The notes: a model not told the origin generated them from the letters alone. A stretch of 25,316 bases of DNA from Marisimplicoccus sp964437815 (GCA_964437815.1 CAYTIE010000016.1:1-25316), one strand, 5' to 3'. Counted from the first letter of the stretch, positions 1-8,330 are shown. A program made the numbers and translations.

Positions 1-96
1 TAAACTATCTTTTTTATTAATATTCTAAATATAGTTAAACTATTTTTTTTTCTATAAAAAAAACTTCAAAAACCCTAATTATATTAAAAAAGTTTA

Positions 97-104
97 TAAA
101 TTTG
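97..104 (+). promoter_or_regulatory. Putative Bacteroidota -7 promoter element for tuf
   Basis: TAAATTTG at this position matches the Bacteroidota -7 consensus TAnnTTTG exactly. The tuf ATG follows 31 nt later, which would give a leader of roughly 25 nt. I see no clear -33 TTTG/TTG element upstream at the usual spacing, so the call rests on the -7 match and its place just before a highly expressed gene. Positions 1-96 hold no recognisable gene. They contain TAAACTAT twice (1-8 and 36-43), each followed by a T-run, possibly the tail of an upstream transcription unit. Confidence 0.55.
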
Positions 105-135
105 CACTTCGTAAAAATTACAAAAATATACTGTT

Positions 136-1323
136 ATGGCTAAAGAAACATTTGATAGATCAAAACCCCACTTGAATATTGGGACTATCGGACACGTTGA
201 TCACGGAAAAACTACTCTAACTGCAGCAATAACAAAGGTTTTAGCTGACGCTGGACTGTCAGAAGCTAGAACTTTTGATTCAATTGATAATGCTCCAGAA
301 GAAAAGGAACGTGGTATTACAATTAATACATCTCATGTAGAGTACCAAACTGCTAACCGTCACTATGCTCATGTTGACTGTCCAGGTCACGCTGATTATG
401 TTAAAAACATGGTCACTGGTGCTGCCCAAATGGATGGTGCAATACTTGTTGTTGCAGCTACTGATGGACCAATGCCTCAAACTAGGGAGCATATACTTCT
501 TGGAAGACAAGTTGGTGTTCCTAGAATTGTAGCATTTCTAAATAAAGCTGATATGGTTGATGATGCTGAATTGCTTGAACTTGTTGAAATGGAAGTTAGA
601 GATTTGCTTTCTTTCTATGAATATGATGGAGATAATACTCCTGTTGTTTTGGGTTCTGCATTAGGAGCTTTAAATGGAGAAGCTAAATGGGTAGAAAGTG
701 TTATGAAACTTATGGAAGAAGTTGATAATTATATTGAGCTTCCTAAAAGAGATACTGAAAAAGACTTTTTGATGCCTGTAGAGGATGTATTCTCTATTAC
801 AGGTAGAGGAACAGTTGCAACTGGTCGAATTGAGACTGGTGTTGCTAATACTGGTGATGAAATTGATATCATAGGTATGGGTGCTGAAAAACTTAAATCT
901 ACTGTTACTGGTGTTGAAATGTTTAGAAAAATTCTTGATAGAGGTGAGGCTGGAGATAATGTAGGTATTCTATTAAGAGGTATTGAAAAAACAGATATTA
1001 GTAGGGGAATGGTTATTTGTAAACCAGGTTCCGTTACACCTCATTCTAAATTTAAGGCTGAGGTATATATCTTGAAAAAAGAAGAAGGTGGTCGTCATAC
1101 TCCATTCCACAACAATTATCGCCCTCAGTTCTATGTTAGAACTACAGATGTTACAGGTAATATTGTGCTTCCTGATGGTGTTGAGATGGTGATGCCTGGT
1201 GATAACTTAACAATTACTGTTGAGTTGATATCACCTATTGCGTTAAATTTAGGTCTAAGATTTGCTATTAGAGAAGGTGGAAGAACCGTTGGAGCAGGTC
1301 AGGTGACTGAAATTTTGGATTAA
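136..1323 (+). CDS. tuf: Elongation factor Tu
   Basis: EF-Tu is the cytoplasmic GTPase that brings aminoacyl-tRNA to the ribosomal A site. At 395 aa it has the usual bacterial length. All GTPase motifs are visible: P-loop GHVDHGKT at residues 19-26, switch I GITINT at 60-65, DCPGHAD at 81-87, NKAD at 136-139 and SAL at 174-176. Domains II and III follow, with the typical GRGTVATGRIE and C-terminal GGRTVGAGQVTEI segments. The ATG start gives the expected MAKETFDRSKPH terminus. No Shine-Dalgarno sequence precedes it, as expected in Bacteroidota. It is followed by a hairpin, tRNA-Trp and secE, a conserved arrangement. Only one tuf copy is visible in this window. Confidence 0.99.
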   Translation: MAKETFDRSKPHLNIGTIGHVDHGKTTLTAAITKVLADAGLSEARTFDSIDNAPEEKERGITINTSHVEYQTANRHYAHVDCPGHADYVKNMVTGAAQMDGAILVVAATDGPMPQTREHILLGRQVGVPRIVAFLNKADMVDDAELLELVEMEVRDLLSFYEYDGDNTPVVLGSALGALNGEAKWVESVMKLMEEVDNYIELPKRDTEKDFLMPVEDVFSITGRGTVATGRIETGVANTGDEIDIIGMGAEKLKSTVTGVEMFRKILDRGEAGDNVGILLRGIEKTDISRGMVICKPGSVTPHSKFKAEVYILKKEEGGRHTPFHNNYRPQFYVRTTDVTGNIVLPDGVEMVMPGDNLTITVELISPIALNLGLRFAIREGGRTVGAGQVTEILD

Positions 1324-1349
1324 TAATAAAACAAAGTTTAATTTACTCT

Positions 1350-1390
1350 AAGGTGTCATTCAATTTGATTGATTTGATTGACGCCTTTTG
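1350..1390 (+). terminator. Hairpin with short T-run between tuf and tRNA-Trp
   Basis: AAGGTGTCA (1350-1358) pairs with TGACGCCTT (1379-1387) through nine base pairs including one G-U wobble, and a T-run follows (1386-1389). The T-run is short and the loop is long (20 nt), so this may be a partial terminator that sets the tuf to secE ratio, or a processing hairpin ahead of the tRNA. The loop and 3' arm contain a 9-nt tandem duplication, TTTGATTGA twice (1364-1381). Confidence 0.5.
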
Positions 1391-1402
1391 TGTCAAATAT
1401 AA

Positions 1403-1475
1403 ACGGGTTTAGCTCAGTTGGTAGAGCACTGGTCTCCAAAACCAGGTGTCGGGAGTTCGAGTCTCTCAACCCGTG
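1403..1475 (+). tRNA. trpT: tRNA-Trp (anticodon CCA)
   Basis: The sequence folds into a full cloverleaf of 73 nt. The acceptor stem ACGGGTT (1403-1409) pairs with AACCCGT (1468-1474). The D stem is GCTC/GAGC. The anticodon stem CTGGT/ACCAG encloses loop CTCCAAA with anticodon CCA at 1436-1438. The T arm is GGGAG-TTCGAGT-CTCTC, with one G-U pair. The discriminator base is G1475, as in bacterial tRNA-Trp. The 3' CCA is not encoded, so it must be added enzymatically. It sits 12 nt upstream of secE, the common tuf-trpT-secE-nusG arrangement, and is probably processed out of a longer transcript. Confidence 0.97.
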
Positions 1476-1487
1476 CACAAAATTAAG

Positions 1488-1682
1488 ATGGGATCGATTA
1501 TAAACTTTATTAAAGAATCTTTAACTGAACTGAGGGACAATGTTAAGTGGACACCTCGTTCAGAACTTTTGAATTTATCAGGGTTGGTAATTGTATTCTC
1601 TGTTCTTTTTTCTTTAGCAATTTGGGCAGCAGATTCTGTTTTATCAAGAATAGTGAAATTGTATTTTGATATAATTAGTTAA
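1488..1682 (+). CDS. secE: Preprotein translocase subunit SecE
   Basis: SecE is the small membrane subunit of the SecYEG translocon. It is 64 aa with an amphipathic N-terminal segment, the conserved KWTPRSEL stretch (residues 20-27) and one transmembrane helix at about residues 29-49, the short single-helix form found outside enterobacteria. I chose the ATG at 1488. The open frame extends further upstream into the tRNA gene, but a start there would translate through the tRNA and would displace the family's usual MxxxxxFIKESxxEL terminus. The nusG start is 2 nt downstream, so the two genes are almost certainly cotranscribed. Confidence 0.95.
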   Translation: MGSIINFIKESLTELRDNVKWTPRSELLNLSGLVIVFSVLFSLAIWAADSVLSRIVKLYFDIIS

Positions 1683-1684
1683 TT

Positions 1685-2236
1685 ATGGTAAGTGTAGCAG
1701 ATAAAAATTGGTATGTGATTAGATCTGTAACAGGTCAAGAAGCTAAGGTTAAAAAATATATTATGACTGAATTAGCTAGAGTAGGTCTAGACAAACAAGT
1801 TGAAGATATATTAGTTCCTACTGAAAAGGTTATTCAAATCAGACAAGGGAAAAAAGTACAGAAAGAAAAAACATATTTTCCTGGTTATATTATGATTAAA
1901 GCTGATATTTCAGGAGAGATTCTTCACATTATAAGATCGATAACAAGTGTATTAGGATTTTTAGGAGAGACTAAAGGAGGTGAGCCTATACCTCTTAGAA
2001 AAACTGAAGTTAATAGAATGTTAGGAAAAGTTGATGAGCTAGCCATATCAGGAGAACAAATTTCGATTCCATTTAATATTGGAGAGAGTGTTAAAGTTAT
2101 TGATGGTCCATTTAATGGATTTACAGGATCAATTGATAATGTTAATGAAGAAAAAAGAAAACTTGAAGTTATGGTAAAAATATTTGGTAGAAAGACTCCA
2201 CTTGAATTAAGCTATATGCAAGTTGAAAAAATATAA
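1685..2236 (+). CDS. nusG: Transcription termination/antitermination factor NusG
   Basis: NusG binds RNA polymerase, modulates pausing and Rho-dependent termination, and links transcription to translation. At 183 aa it has the NGN domain at about residues 8-115 (WYVIRSVTGQEAKV and FPGYIMIKADI are characteristic) and a KOW domain at about 131-160 (IGESVKVIDGPFNGFTGSI). The start ATG lies 2 nt after the secE stop. No insertion is seen in the NGN domain, so this looks like the housekeeping NusG, not a UpxY/RfaH-type paralogue, and its secE-nusG-rplK context agrees. Confidence 0.98.
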   Translation: MVSVADKNWYVIRSVTGQEAKVKKYIMTELARVGLDKQVEDILVPTEKVIQIRQGKKVQKEKTYFPGYIMIKADISGEILHIIRSITSVLGFLGETKGGEPIPLRKTEVNRMLGKVDELAISGEQISIPFNIGESVKVIDGPFNGFTGSIDNVNEEKRKLEVMVKIFGRKTPLELSYMQVEKI

Positions 2237-2244
2237 TTAATAAG

Positions 2245-2691
2245 ATGGCAAAACAGATAGATAAAGTATTAAAACTTCAAATCAGAGGAGGAGCAGCAAA
2301 CCCAGCACCTCCAGTCGGACCAGCGCTTGGTGCTGCAGGTGTGAATATTATGGAGTTTTGTAAACAGTTTAATGCTAGGAGTCAAGATAAACCAGGTAAA
2401 ATTTTACCTGTTGTAATTAGTGTTTTTAAAGATAAAAGTTTTGACTTTGTAATTAAGACACCTCCAGCGGCAGTTCAACTTTTAGAAGCAACAAAAATAA
2501 AGAAGGGTTCTGGAGAACCAAATAGAGAAAAAGTTGCCTCTGTATCATGGGATCAAATAAAAAAAATAGCAGAGGATAAGATGGTTGATTTAAATGCATT
2601 TACAGTTGAATCAGCTATGAGAATGGTTGCAGGAACTGCTAGATCAATGGGTATTAAAGTAATTGGTGAGCAACCTCATGTTAGTAAATAA
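2245..2691 (+). CDS. rplK: 50S ribosomal protein L11
   Basis: L11 (uL11) forms the base of the GTPase-associated centre with 23S rRNA and the L10-L12 stalk. The 148-aa product has the proline-rich N-terminal domain (PAPPVGPALGAAGVNI, about residues 20-35) and the C-terminal rRNA-binding domain (TPPAAVQLLEATKIKKGSGEP through GTARSMGI). The last residues, EQPHVSK, extend slightly past the usual end. The stop codon overlaps the rplA start by one base (TAATG), implying translational coupling of L11 and L1. Confidence 0.98.
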   Translation: MAKQIDKVLKLQIRGGAANPAPPVGPALGAAGVNIMEFCKQFNARSQDKPGKILPVVISVFKDKSFDFVIKTPPAAVQLLEATKIKKGSGEPNREKVASVSWDQIKKIAEDKMVDLNAFTVESAMRMVAGTARSMGIKVIGEQPHVSK

Positions 2692-3380
2692 TGAAAAGAG
2701 TAACTAAAAATAGAAAACTTTCTATGGAGAAATTAGATCTAGATAGATTATATAGTCTAGATGAAGCTTCTGAATTGGTAAAAGATATTACTACCACAAA
2801 ATTTGATGCTTCAGTTGATTTAGCTATACGATTAGGAGTTGATCCAAAAAATGCTAATGAGATGATTCGTGGAGTTGTTTCTCTTCCACATGGAACTGGA
2901 AAATCACTAAAACTTTTAGCAATAGTTAGTTCAGATAAAGAAGATGAAGCAAAAAAAGCAGGAGCTGATTATGTTGGACTTGATGAATATATCGAGAAAA
3001 TAAAGAATGGTTGGGTTGATGTAGATGTAATAGTTACTATGCCAAGTATTATGCCAAAACTTGGACCATTAGGAAAAGTTTTAGGCCCTAGAGGTTTAAT
3101 GCCTAACCCAAAAACAGGAACAGTTACAATTGATATAGGAAAAGCAATAAAAGATATAAAAGGTGGTAAAATTGATTTTAAAGTTGATAAAACAGGGATA
3201 GTTCATGCTTCAGTAGGAAAAGTTTCATTTACAGCTGATAAAATTAAAGATAATGCGAATGAACTAATAAATACTATACTAAAATTAAAACCATCATCCT
3301 CTAAAGGCACATATGTAAAAAGTATTTCTATGTCTAGCACAATGAGCCCTGGGATTGCAATAGAAACAAACGTAGAATAA
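2691..3380 (+). CDS. rplA: 50S ribosomal protein L1
   Basis: L1 (uL1) binds 23S rRNA at the mobile L1 stalk next to the E site. The 229-aa protein has the expected length and motifs: the two-domain fold with the signature MPSIMPKLGPLGKVLGPRGL (about residues 116-135) followed by MPNPKTGTV. Its start overlaps the rplK stop by one base. In other bacteria L1 represses its own operon by binding the mRNA. I cannot identify such a site here by eye. rplJ follows 6 nt after the stop. Confidence 0.98.
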   Translation: MKRVTKNRKLSMEKLDLDRLYSLDEASELVKDITTTKFDASVDLAIRLGVDPKNANEMIRGVVSLPHGTGKSLKLLAIVSSDKEDEAKKAGADYVGLDEYIEKIKNGWVDVDVIVTMPSIMPKLGPLGKVLGPRGLMPNPKTGTVTIDIGKAIKDIKGGKIDFKVDKTGIVHASVGKVSFTADKIKDNANELINTILKLKPSSSKGTYVKSISMSSTMSPGIAIETNVE

Positions 3381-3386
3381 GAAACA

Positions 3387-4013
3387 ATGAATAAGGAAGA
3401 AAAAATTAAAGCAGTTGAAGATTTGAAAAATGAACTTGTTGAGTGCAAGACACTTTATTTAACTGATATAGCAGGTCTTGATTCTCTTCAAACAAGTAAA
3501 CTAAGAAGAGAATGCTTTAACTCAAACGTTAAATTGTCTGTAGTTAAGAATACATTTTTGAATCGTGCAATGAATGAATCTGGGGTTGATTTTGGTGAAC
3601 TTAAAGAACAATTGGAAGGTAATACCACTGTTATGATTTCAGATTATGGGAATGCTCCTGCAAAGATTATCAAAAAGTTTAGAAAAGATGGAGATAAGCC
3701 TATTTTAAAAGGGGCTTTTATTGATGATGCAATATATATAGGAGATGAACAAATAGATTTTCTTTCTACTCTTAAATCTAAGCAAGAAATAATAGGTGAT
3801 ATTATTTCTTTACTTCAATCTCCAGCTAAAAATGTTATTTCAGCTCTTAAATCAAGTGGTGGTAAGATAGCTGGATTAGTAAAGACCTTAACAGAAAAAC
3901 CTGAAACAGAGGAACCAAAAGCAGAGGAACCAAAAGCAGAGGAACCAAAAGCAGAGGAACCAAAAGCAGAGGAAAAAGGTAAAGAAGATGAATCTCAGGA
4001 TGAAAAAAAATAA
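3387..4013 (+). CDS. rplJ: 50S ribosomal protein L10 with a repetitive EEPKA C-terminal tail
   Basis: L10 (uL10) anchors L7/L12 dimers to the ribosome. Residues 1 to about 172 are a normal L10, including the N-terminal rRNA-binding region (NKEEKIKAVEDLKNEL, KLSVVKNTFLNRAM) and the helix that recruits L12 (about residues 150-172). Beyond it is a tail of about 35 residues made only of E, K, P, A, D, G, Q and S. This tail contains four perfect EEPKA units and ends in a Lys/Glu-rich segment. The total of 208 aa is about 30-40 longer than the ordinary protein. The tail is predicted to be disordered and is not needed for the core fold. No L10-binding leader is possible in the 6-nt spacer, so any autoregulation must act further upstream. 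Confidence 0.97.
   Translation: MNKEEKIKAVEDLKNELVECKTLYLTDIAGLDSLQTSKLRRECFNSNVKLSVVKNTFLNRAMNESGVDFGELKEQLEGNTTVMISDYGNAPAKIIKKFRKDGDKPILKGAFIDDAIYIGDEQIDFLSTLKSKQEIIGDIISLLQSPAKNVISALKSSGGKIAGLVKTLTEKPETEEPKAEEPKAEEPKAEEPKAEEKGKEDESQDEKK
3909..3968 (+). repeat. Four perfect 15-bp tandem repeats in rplJ
   Basis: The 15-nt unit GAGGAACCAAAAGCA occurs four times without a mismatch at 3909, 3924, 3939 and 3954. It is in frame and encodes EEPKA each time. A fifth, degenerate unit starts at 3969 (GAGGAAAAAGGT). Perfect identity at synonymous positions points to recent expansion by slippage or unequal exchange, and copy number may vary between strains or be mis-assembled from short reads. Confidence 0.95.
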
Positions 4014-4051
4014 ATGAAAAATAAATAAATTAATAATTAAAAACTCTAATA

Positions 4052-4432
4052 ATGGCAGATCTAAAAAAAGTCGCAGACCAGCTTGTTAGCTTAACAGTTA
4101 AAGAGGTTAATGAACTAGCTGAAATTCTAAAAGAAGATCATGGTATTGAACCAGCTGCAGCTGCAGCTGTTGCAGTATCTGGAGGTCCAGCAGCAGGTGG
4201 AGACTCTGCAGCTGATGCAAAAACAGAATTTGATGTAATTCTAAAGTCAGCTGGAGGTTCTAAACTTGCAGTAGTTAAATTGGTTAAGGAATTAACAGGA
4301 TTAGGTTTAAAAGAAGCTAAAGATCTTGTAGATAATACTCCTAGTAACCTTAAGGAAGCAATATCTAAAGATGACGCTGAAGGACTGAAAAAATCTCTTG
4401 AAGAAGCTGGAGCTGAAGTTGAACTTAAGTAA
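4052..4432 (+). CDS. rplL: 50S ribosomal protein L7/L12
   Basis: L7/L12 (bL12) is the multicopy stalk protein that recruits and stimulates translational GTPases. The 126-aa product shows the N-terminal dimerisation domain (residues 1-35), an Ala/Gly-rich flexible hinge (about 36-58) and the conserved C-terminal factor-binding domain (EFDVILKSAGGSKLAVVKLV, then TGLGLKEAKDLVDNTP). It follows rplJ after 38 nt and is separated from rpoB by 79 nt containing a strong hairpin. The ribosome carries several copies of this protein per copy of L10, so separate control of rplL relative to rpoB is expected. Confidence 0.98.
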   Translation: MADLKKVADQLVSLTVKEVNELAEILKEDHGIEPAAAAAVAVSGGPAAGGDSAADAKTEFDVILKSAGGSKLAVVKLVKELTGLGLKEAKDLVDNTPSNLKEAISKDDAEGLKKSLEEAGAEVELK

Positions 4433-4440
4433 ATTAAAAT

Positions 4441-4500
4441 AAGTCAGATATAGGCTTTTGGATTAATCCCAAAGGCCTAGACTTCTATTGTCTAATATCT
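4441..4500 (+). promoter_or_regulatory. Structured rplL-rpoB intercistronic element (possible attenuator or processing site)
   Basis: The core is an 11-bp stem, TAGGCTTTTGG (4451-4461) with CCAAAGGCCTA (4469-4479), with one G-U pair and a 7-nt loop. AAGTC (4441-4445) can extend it by pairing with GACTT (4480-4484) across a 5-nt bulge. Two competing pairings exist: TAGAC (4478-4482) with GTCTA (4490-4494), and AGATAT (4446-4451) with ATATCT (4495-4500). No U-run follows the main stem, so a standard intrinsic terminator is unlikely. In Escherichia coli the equivalent spacer holds a partial terminator and an RNase III site. A similar role here is inference. Confidence 0.6.
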
Positions 4501-4511
4501 AATAAATAAGT

Positions 4512-7500
4512 ATGATAAAAACAATTAATAAAAGAATAAATTTTGCAAATTCTAAAACAGCTAATGTGGCTACAGATTTTTTAGATATACAAATTAAATC
4601 ATTTAGAGACTTTTTTCAGCTAGAGACAAGATCTGATGAAAGAGTTGAAGAGGGCTTATTTAATACTTTTAAAGAAAATTTTCCTATTACAGATGCCAGA
4701 AACCAATTTGTTCTAGAATTTCTGGATTATTTTATAGATCCACCAAGATATTCAATGCAAGAATGTATTGAAAGAGGACTATCCTATTCAGTTCCATTAA
4801 AAGCTAGACTTAAACTTTATTGCACAGATTCAGAACATGAAGACTTTGAAACAATTGTTCAAGATGTCTTCTTAGGTTCGATTCCATATATGACACCAAG
4901 TGGAACATTTATAATAAATGGTGCAGAAAGGGTTGTTGTCTCACAATTACACAGATCGCCCGGTGTTTTCTTTGGTCAGTCTTTTCATGCTAATGGTACA
5001 AAGTTATATTCTGCTAGAGTAATCCCTTTTAAGGGTTCATGGATAGAATTTGCAACTGATATTAATAATGTAATGTATGCATATATTGATAGAAAAAAGA
5101 AACTTCCTGTAACAACTTTATTTAGAGCAATTGGTTACCAAGGAGACAAAGAGATCCTTGAAATATTTGACCTAGCTGAAGAAATTAAAGTTACTAAGGC
5201 AGCAATAAAAAAAGTGATAAACAGAAAACTTGCTGCGAGAGTATTAAGAACTTGGCATGAAGATTTCGTTGATGAAGATACTGGTGAAGTTATTTCGATT
5301 GAGAGAAATGAAATAATAATTGATAGAGATACTTTAATTGAAAAAGAACATATTGGGCAAATTCTAGATGCTGATGTAAAGACTATTTTAGTTCACAAAG
5401 AAGACTCTCATCTTTCAGATTATGCAATAATATATAATACACTTCAAAAAGATCAAACAAATACTGAAAAAGAGGCTGTTGAATATATATATAGACAATT
5501 AAGAAATGCTGAACCACCAGATGAAGAAACCGCAAGGGGTATTATCGATAAACTTTTCTTCTCTGATCAGAGGTATAATCTAGGAGAAGTTGGAAGATAT
5601 AGAATGAATAAAAAATTGAATTTAGATGTTGATATGGAAGAAAGGACTCTTACTAGACTTGATATAACCACAATTATAAAGTATTTAATTGAACTTATTA
5701 ATTCTAAAGCTGAAATAGATGATATTGATCATTTATCAAATAGAAGGGTTAGAACTGTTGGAGAACAACTTTCAACACAATTTGGAGTTGGTCTTGCAAG
5801 AATGGCAAGAACCATAAGAGAGAGAATGAATGTTAGGGATAATGAAGTTTTTACTCCAATTGATTTAATTAATGCAAAGACTTTATCATCAGTTATTAAT
5901 ACTTTCTTTGGAACAAATCAATTATCTCAATTTATGGATCAAACAAATCCTCTTGCCGAGTTGACTCATAAAAGAAGACTTTCAGCTCTTGGACCTGGAG
6001 GATTATCAAGAGAAAGAGCAGGGTTTGAAGTTAGAGATGTTCATTATACTCATTACGGAAGGTTATGTCCAATAGAGACACCTGAAGGACCTAATATTGG
6101 TTTAATTTCATCCCTAGCAGTTTATGCTAGAGTAAATAATTTAGGATTTATTGAGACACCATACCGTGAAGTAAAAGAGGGTAAAATTAATCTATCTAAT
6201 ATTAAGTATTTAACAGCAGAGGAAGAAGAGAATAAATTAATAGCTCAAGCAAACATTGATTATGAAAAAAATGGAAAAATTACTTCAAAAAAAGTTATTG
6301 CAAGAGATCAGGCTGACTTCCCAGTTGTACCTCCAGGTAAAATAAATTATACTGATGTGGCTCCAAATCAAATTGCATCAATTTCAGCATCTTTGATTCC
6401 ATTTTTAGAACATGATGATGCAAATAGAGCTTTGATGGGTTCTAATATGATGAGACAAGCAGTACCATTACTTAGACCTGAATCGCCAATTGTTGGAACG
6501 GGCTTAGAAACAACCGTTGCATCTGATTCTAGGGTTTTAATTAATGCTAATAGAGAAGGAACTGTTGAATATGTTGATGCTGATAAGATTATAATCAATC
6601 ACAATTTAAGCTCTCAAGAAAAGTTGCTTTCATTTGATGAACCAAAAGAAACTTATAATCTTATTAAGTTTAAAAAGACAAATCAAGGTACATGTGTTAA
6701 CTTAAAACCTATTGTTAGAAAAGGAGATAATGTTGATGCAGGACAAGTGTTATGTGAGGGATATGCAACTCAAAATGGTGAATTATCACTTGGAAGAAAT
6801 CTTAAAGTTGCATTTATGCCATGGAAAGGATATAATTTTGAGGACGCAATTGTAATTTCAGAAAGTGTAGTAAGGGACGATATATTCACATCGATTCATA
6901 TTGATGAATATTCTATAGATGTTAGAGATACTAAGTTAGGAACAGAAGAACTTACTGATGACATTCCGAATGTTAGTGAAGAGGCAACTAAAGAGCTTGA
7001 TGAAAACGGAATGATTAGGATAGGAGCAGAAGTTAACCCAGGAGATATCCTAATTGGTAAAATTACTCCTAAAGGTGAGTCAGACCCAACGCCAGAAGAA
7101 AAATTACTTAGAGCAATTTTTGGAGATAAAGCAGGTGATGTAAAAGATGCATCACTTAAAGCTCCCCCATCACTTAATGGAGTTGTTATTGACAAGAAAC
7201 TATTTGTTAGATCATTTAAAGATAAAAGAAGAAGGGCTCAAGATAAAGTTGATTTAGAAAATATAGATTCAAGTTATGAGAAAATCTTAAAGGATTTGAA
7301 AGGAGTGCTTGTTGACAAGTTATTTTCTATCGTAAATAGCAAGACATGTCAAGGAGTGTATAATGATTTAGGAGAAGAAATTTTAATAAAAGGAAAAAAA
7401 TATACTCAAAAAATGCTTCAAAACGTTGATGATTATACACATTTGACAAAAGGAATATGGACAACAAGTGATAAGACTAATAGTCTAATTAATAGTTTGC

Positions 7501-8330
7501 TTCATAACTATAGAATAAAGGAGAATGATATTCAAGGTTCTTTAAGAAGGGAGAATTTTACCATAAGTGTAGGAGATGAGCTTCCAGCTGGAGTTAAAAA
7601 ATTAGCAAAGGTTTATGTTGCAAAAAAGAGGAAACTTAAAGTTGGTGATAAAATGGCTGGAAGACATGGTAACAAAGGAATTGTTGCTAGAATTGTTAGG
7701 CAAGAAGATATGCCTTTTCTAGAAGATGGGACCCCAGTTGATATAGTTCTTAATCCACTTGGCGTTCCTTCAAGGATGAATATTGGCCAAATATATGAAA
7801 CAGTTTTAGGTTGGGCTGGTAAGAAATTAGATATGAAATTCTCAACTCCTATTTTTGATGGAGCAACTCTTGATCAAATTAATGAATTAACTGATAAAGC
7901 AAAATTGCCTAGGTTTGGTCACACTTATCTCTATGATGGTGGAACTGGAAAAAGGTTTGATCAAGCTGCTACAGTTGGAGTTATATATATGTTAAAACTT
8001 GGTCATATGGTTGATGATAAGATGCATTCTAGATCAATTGGCCCATATAGTCTTATTACTCAACAACCCCTTGGAGGTAAAGCTCAATTTGGTGGTCAAC
8101 GTTTTGGAGAAATGGAAGTTTGGGCTCTTGAAGCATATGGCGCCTCAAGTGCACTTCAAGAAATATTGACAATTAAGTCTGATGATGTTTTAGGAAGAGC
8201 TAAAACATATGAATCTATTGTGAAAGGTGAAAATCTTCCTGAGGCTGGTTTACCAGAATCATTTAATGTTCTTATGCATGAGCTTAAAGGATTAGGTTTA
8301 GACATTAGGCTGGAAGAAAAAGAAAATTAA
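4512..8330 (+). CDS. rpoB: DNA-directed RNA polymerase subunit beta
   Basis: RpoB is the second-largest subunit of core RNA polymerase and forms one side of the active-site cleft with RpoC. The 1272-aa length matches the Bacteroidota type. Visible landmarks are the N-terminal protrusion/lobe region (MTPSGTFIINGAERVVVSQL), the rifampicin-pocket region at about residues 465-505 (QLSQFMDQTNPLAELTHKRR, then LSALGPGGLSRERAG), RLCPIETPEGPNIGL, the KLKVGDKMAGRHGNKGIV segment and the C-terminal GGKAQFGGQRFGEMEVWALE clamp anchor. The rifampicin-pocket residues look like the sensitive type. It starts with ATG after the structured rplL spacer and ends 16 nt before rpoC. Confidence 0.99.
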   Translation: MIKTINKRINFANSKTANVATDFLDIQIKSFRDFFQLETRSDERVEEGLFNTFKENFPITDARNQFVLEFLDYFIDPPRYSMQECIERGLSYSVPLKARLKLYCTDSEHEDFETIVQDVFLGSIPYMTPSGTFIINGAERVVVSQLHRSPGVFFGQSFHANGTKLYSARVIPFKGSWIEFATDINNVMYAYIDRKKKLPVTTLFRAIGYQGDKEILEIFDLAEEIKVTKAAIKKVINRKLAARVLRTWHEDFVDEDTGEVISIERNEIIIDRDTLIEKEHIGQILDADVKTILVHKEDSHLSDYAIIYNTLQKDQTNTEKEAVEYIYRQLRNAEPPDEETARGIIDKLFFSDQRYNLGEVGRYRMNKKLNLDVDMEERTLTRLDITTIIKYLIELINSKAEIDDIDHLSNRRVRTVGEQLSTQFGVGLARMARTIRERMNVRDNEVFTPIDLINAKTLSSVINTFFGTNQLSQFMDQTNPLAELTHKRRLSALGPGGLSRERAGFEVRDVHYTHYGRLCPIETPEGPNIGLISSLAVYARVNNLGFIETPYREVKEGKINLSNIKYLTAEEEENKLIAQANIDYEKNGKITSKKVIARDQADFPVVPPGKINYTDVAPNQIASISASLIPFLEHDDANRALMGSNMMRQAVPLLRPESPIVGTGLETTVASDSRVLINANREGTVEYVDADKIIINHNLSSQEKLLSFDEPKETYNLIKFKKTNQGTCVNLKPIVRKGDNVDAGQVLCEGYATQNGELSLGRNLKVAFMPWKGYNFEDAIVISESVVRDDIFTSIHIDEYSIDVRDTKLGTEELTDDIPNVSEEATKELDENGMIRIGAEVNPGDILIGKITPKGESDPTPEEKLLRAIFGDKAGDVKDASLKAPPSLNGVVIDKKLFVRSFKDKRRRAQDKVDLENIDSSYEKILKDLKGVLVDKLFSIVNSKTCQGVYNDLGEEILIKGKKYTQKMLQNVDDYTHLTKGIWTTSDKTNSLINSLLHNYRIKENDIQGSLRRENFTISVGDELPAGVKKLAKVYVAKKRKLKVGDKMAGRHGNKGIVARIVRQEDMPFLEDGTPVDIVLNPLGVPSRMNIGQIYETVLGWAGKKLDMKFSTPIFDGATLDQINELTDKAKLPRFGHTYLYDGGTGKRFDQAATVGVIYMLKLGHMVDDKMHSRSIGPYSLITQQPLGGKAQFGGQRFGEMEVWALEAYGASSALQEILTIKSDDVLGRAKTYESIVKGENLPEAGLPESFNVLMHELKGLGLDIRLEEKEN

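Noticed and set aside
31..51. ATAGTTAAACTAT plus T-run as an intrinsic terminator of an upstream gene
   Set aside because: The inverted repeat has only one central base, so a real hairpin would keep about five A/T-rich pairs. It is too weak to call.
1446..1487. Upstream extension of secE overlapping tRNA-Trp
   Set aside because: The open frame runs through the 3' half of the tRNA. The ATG at 1488 gives the normal SecE N-terminus and clears the tRNA by 12 nt.
3909..3968. Tandem repeats considered as CRISPR or a regulatory repeat array
   Set aside because: The units are contiguous without spacers and lie in frame within rplJ, so they are a coding low-complexity expansion.
6896..7195. 99-codon antisense ORF inside rpoB
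   Set aside because: It is fully embedded in the conserved rpoB coding sequence. Its Ser/Leu-rich translation is typical of the complement of an AT-rich gene, and there is no family resemblance. The other antisense ORFs within tuf, rplA, rpoC, E2 and CinA were rejected for the same reason.
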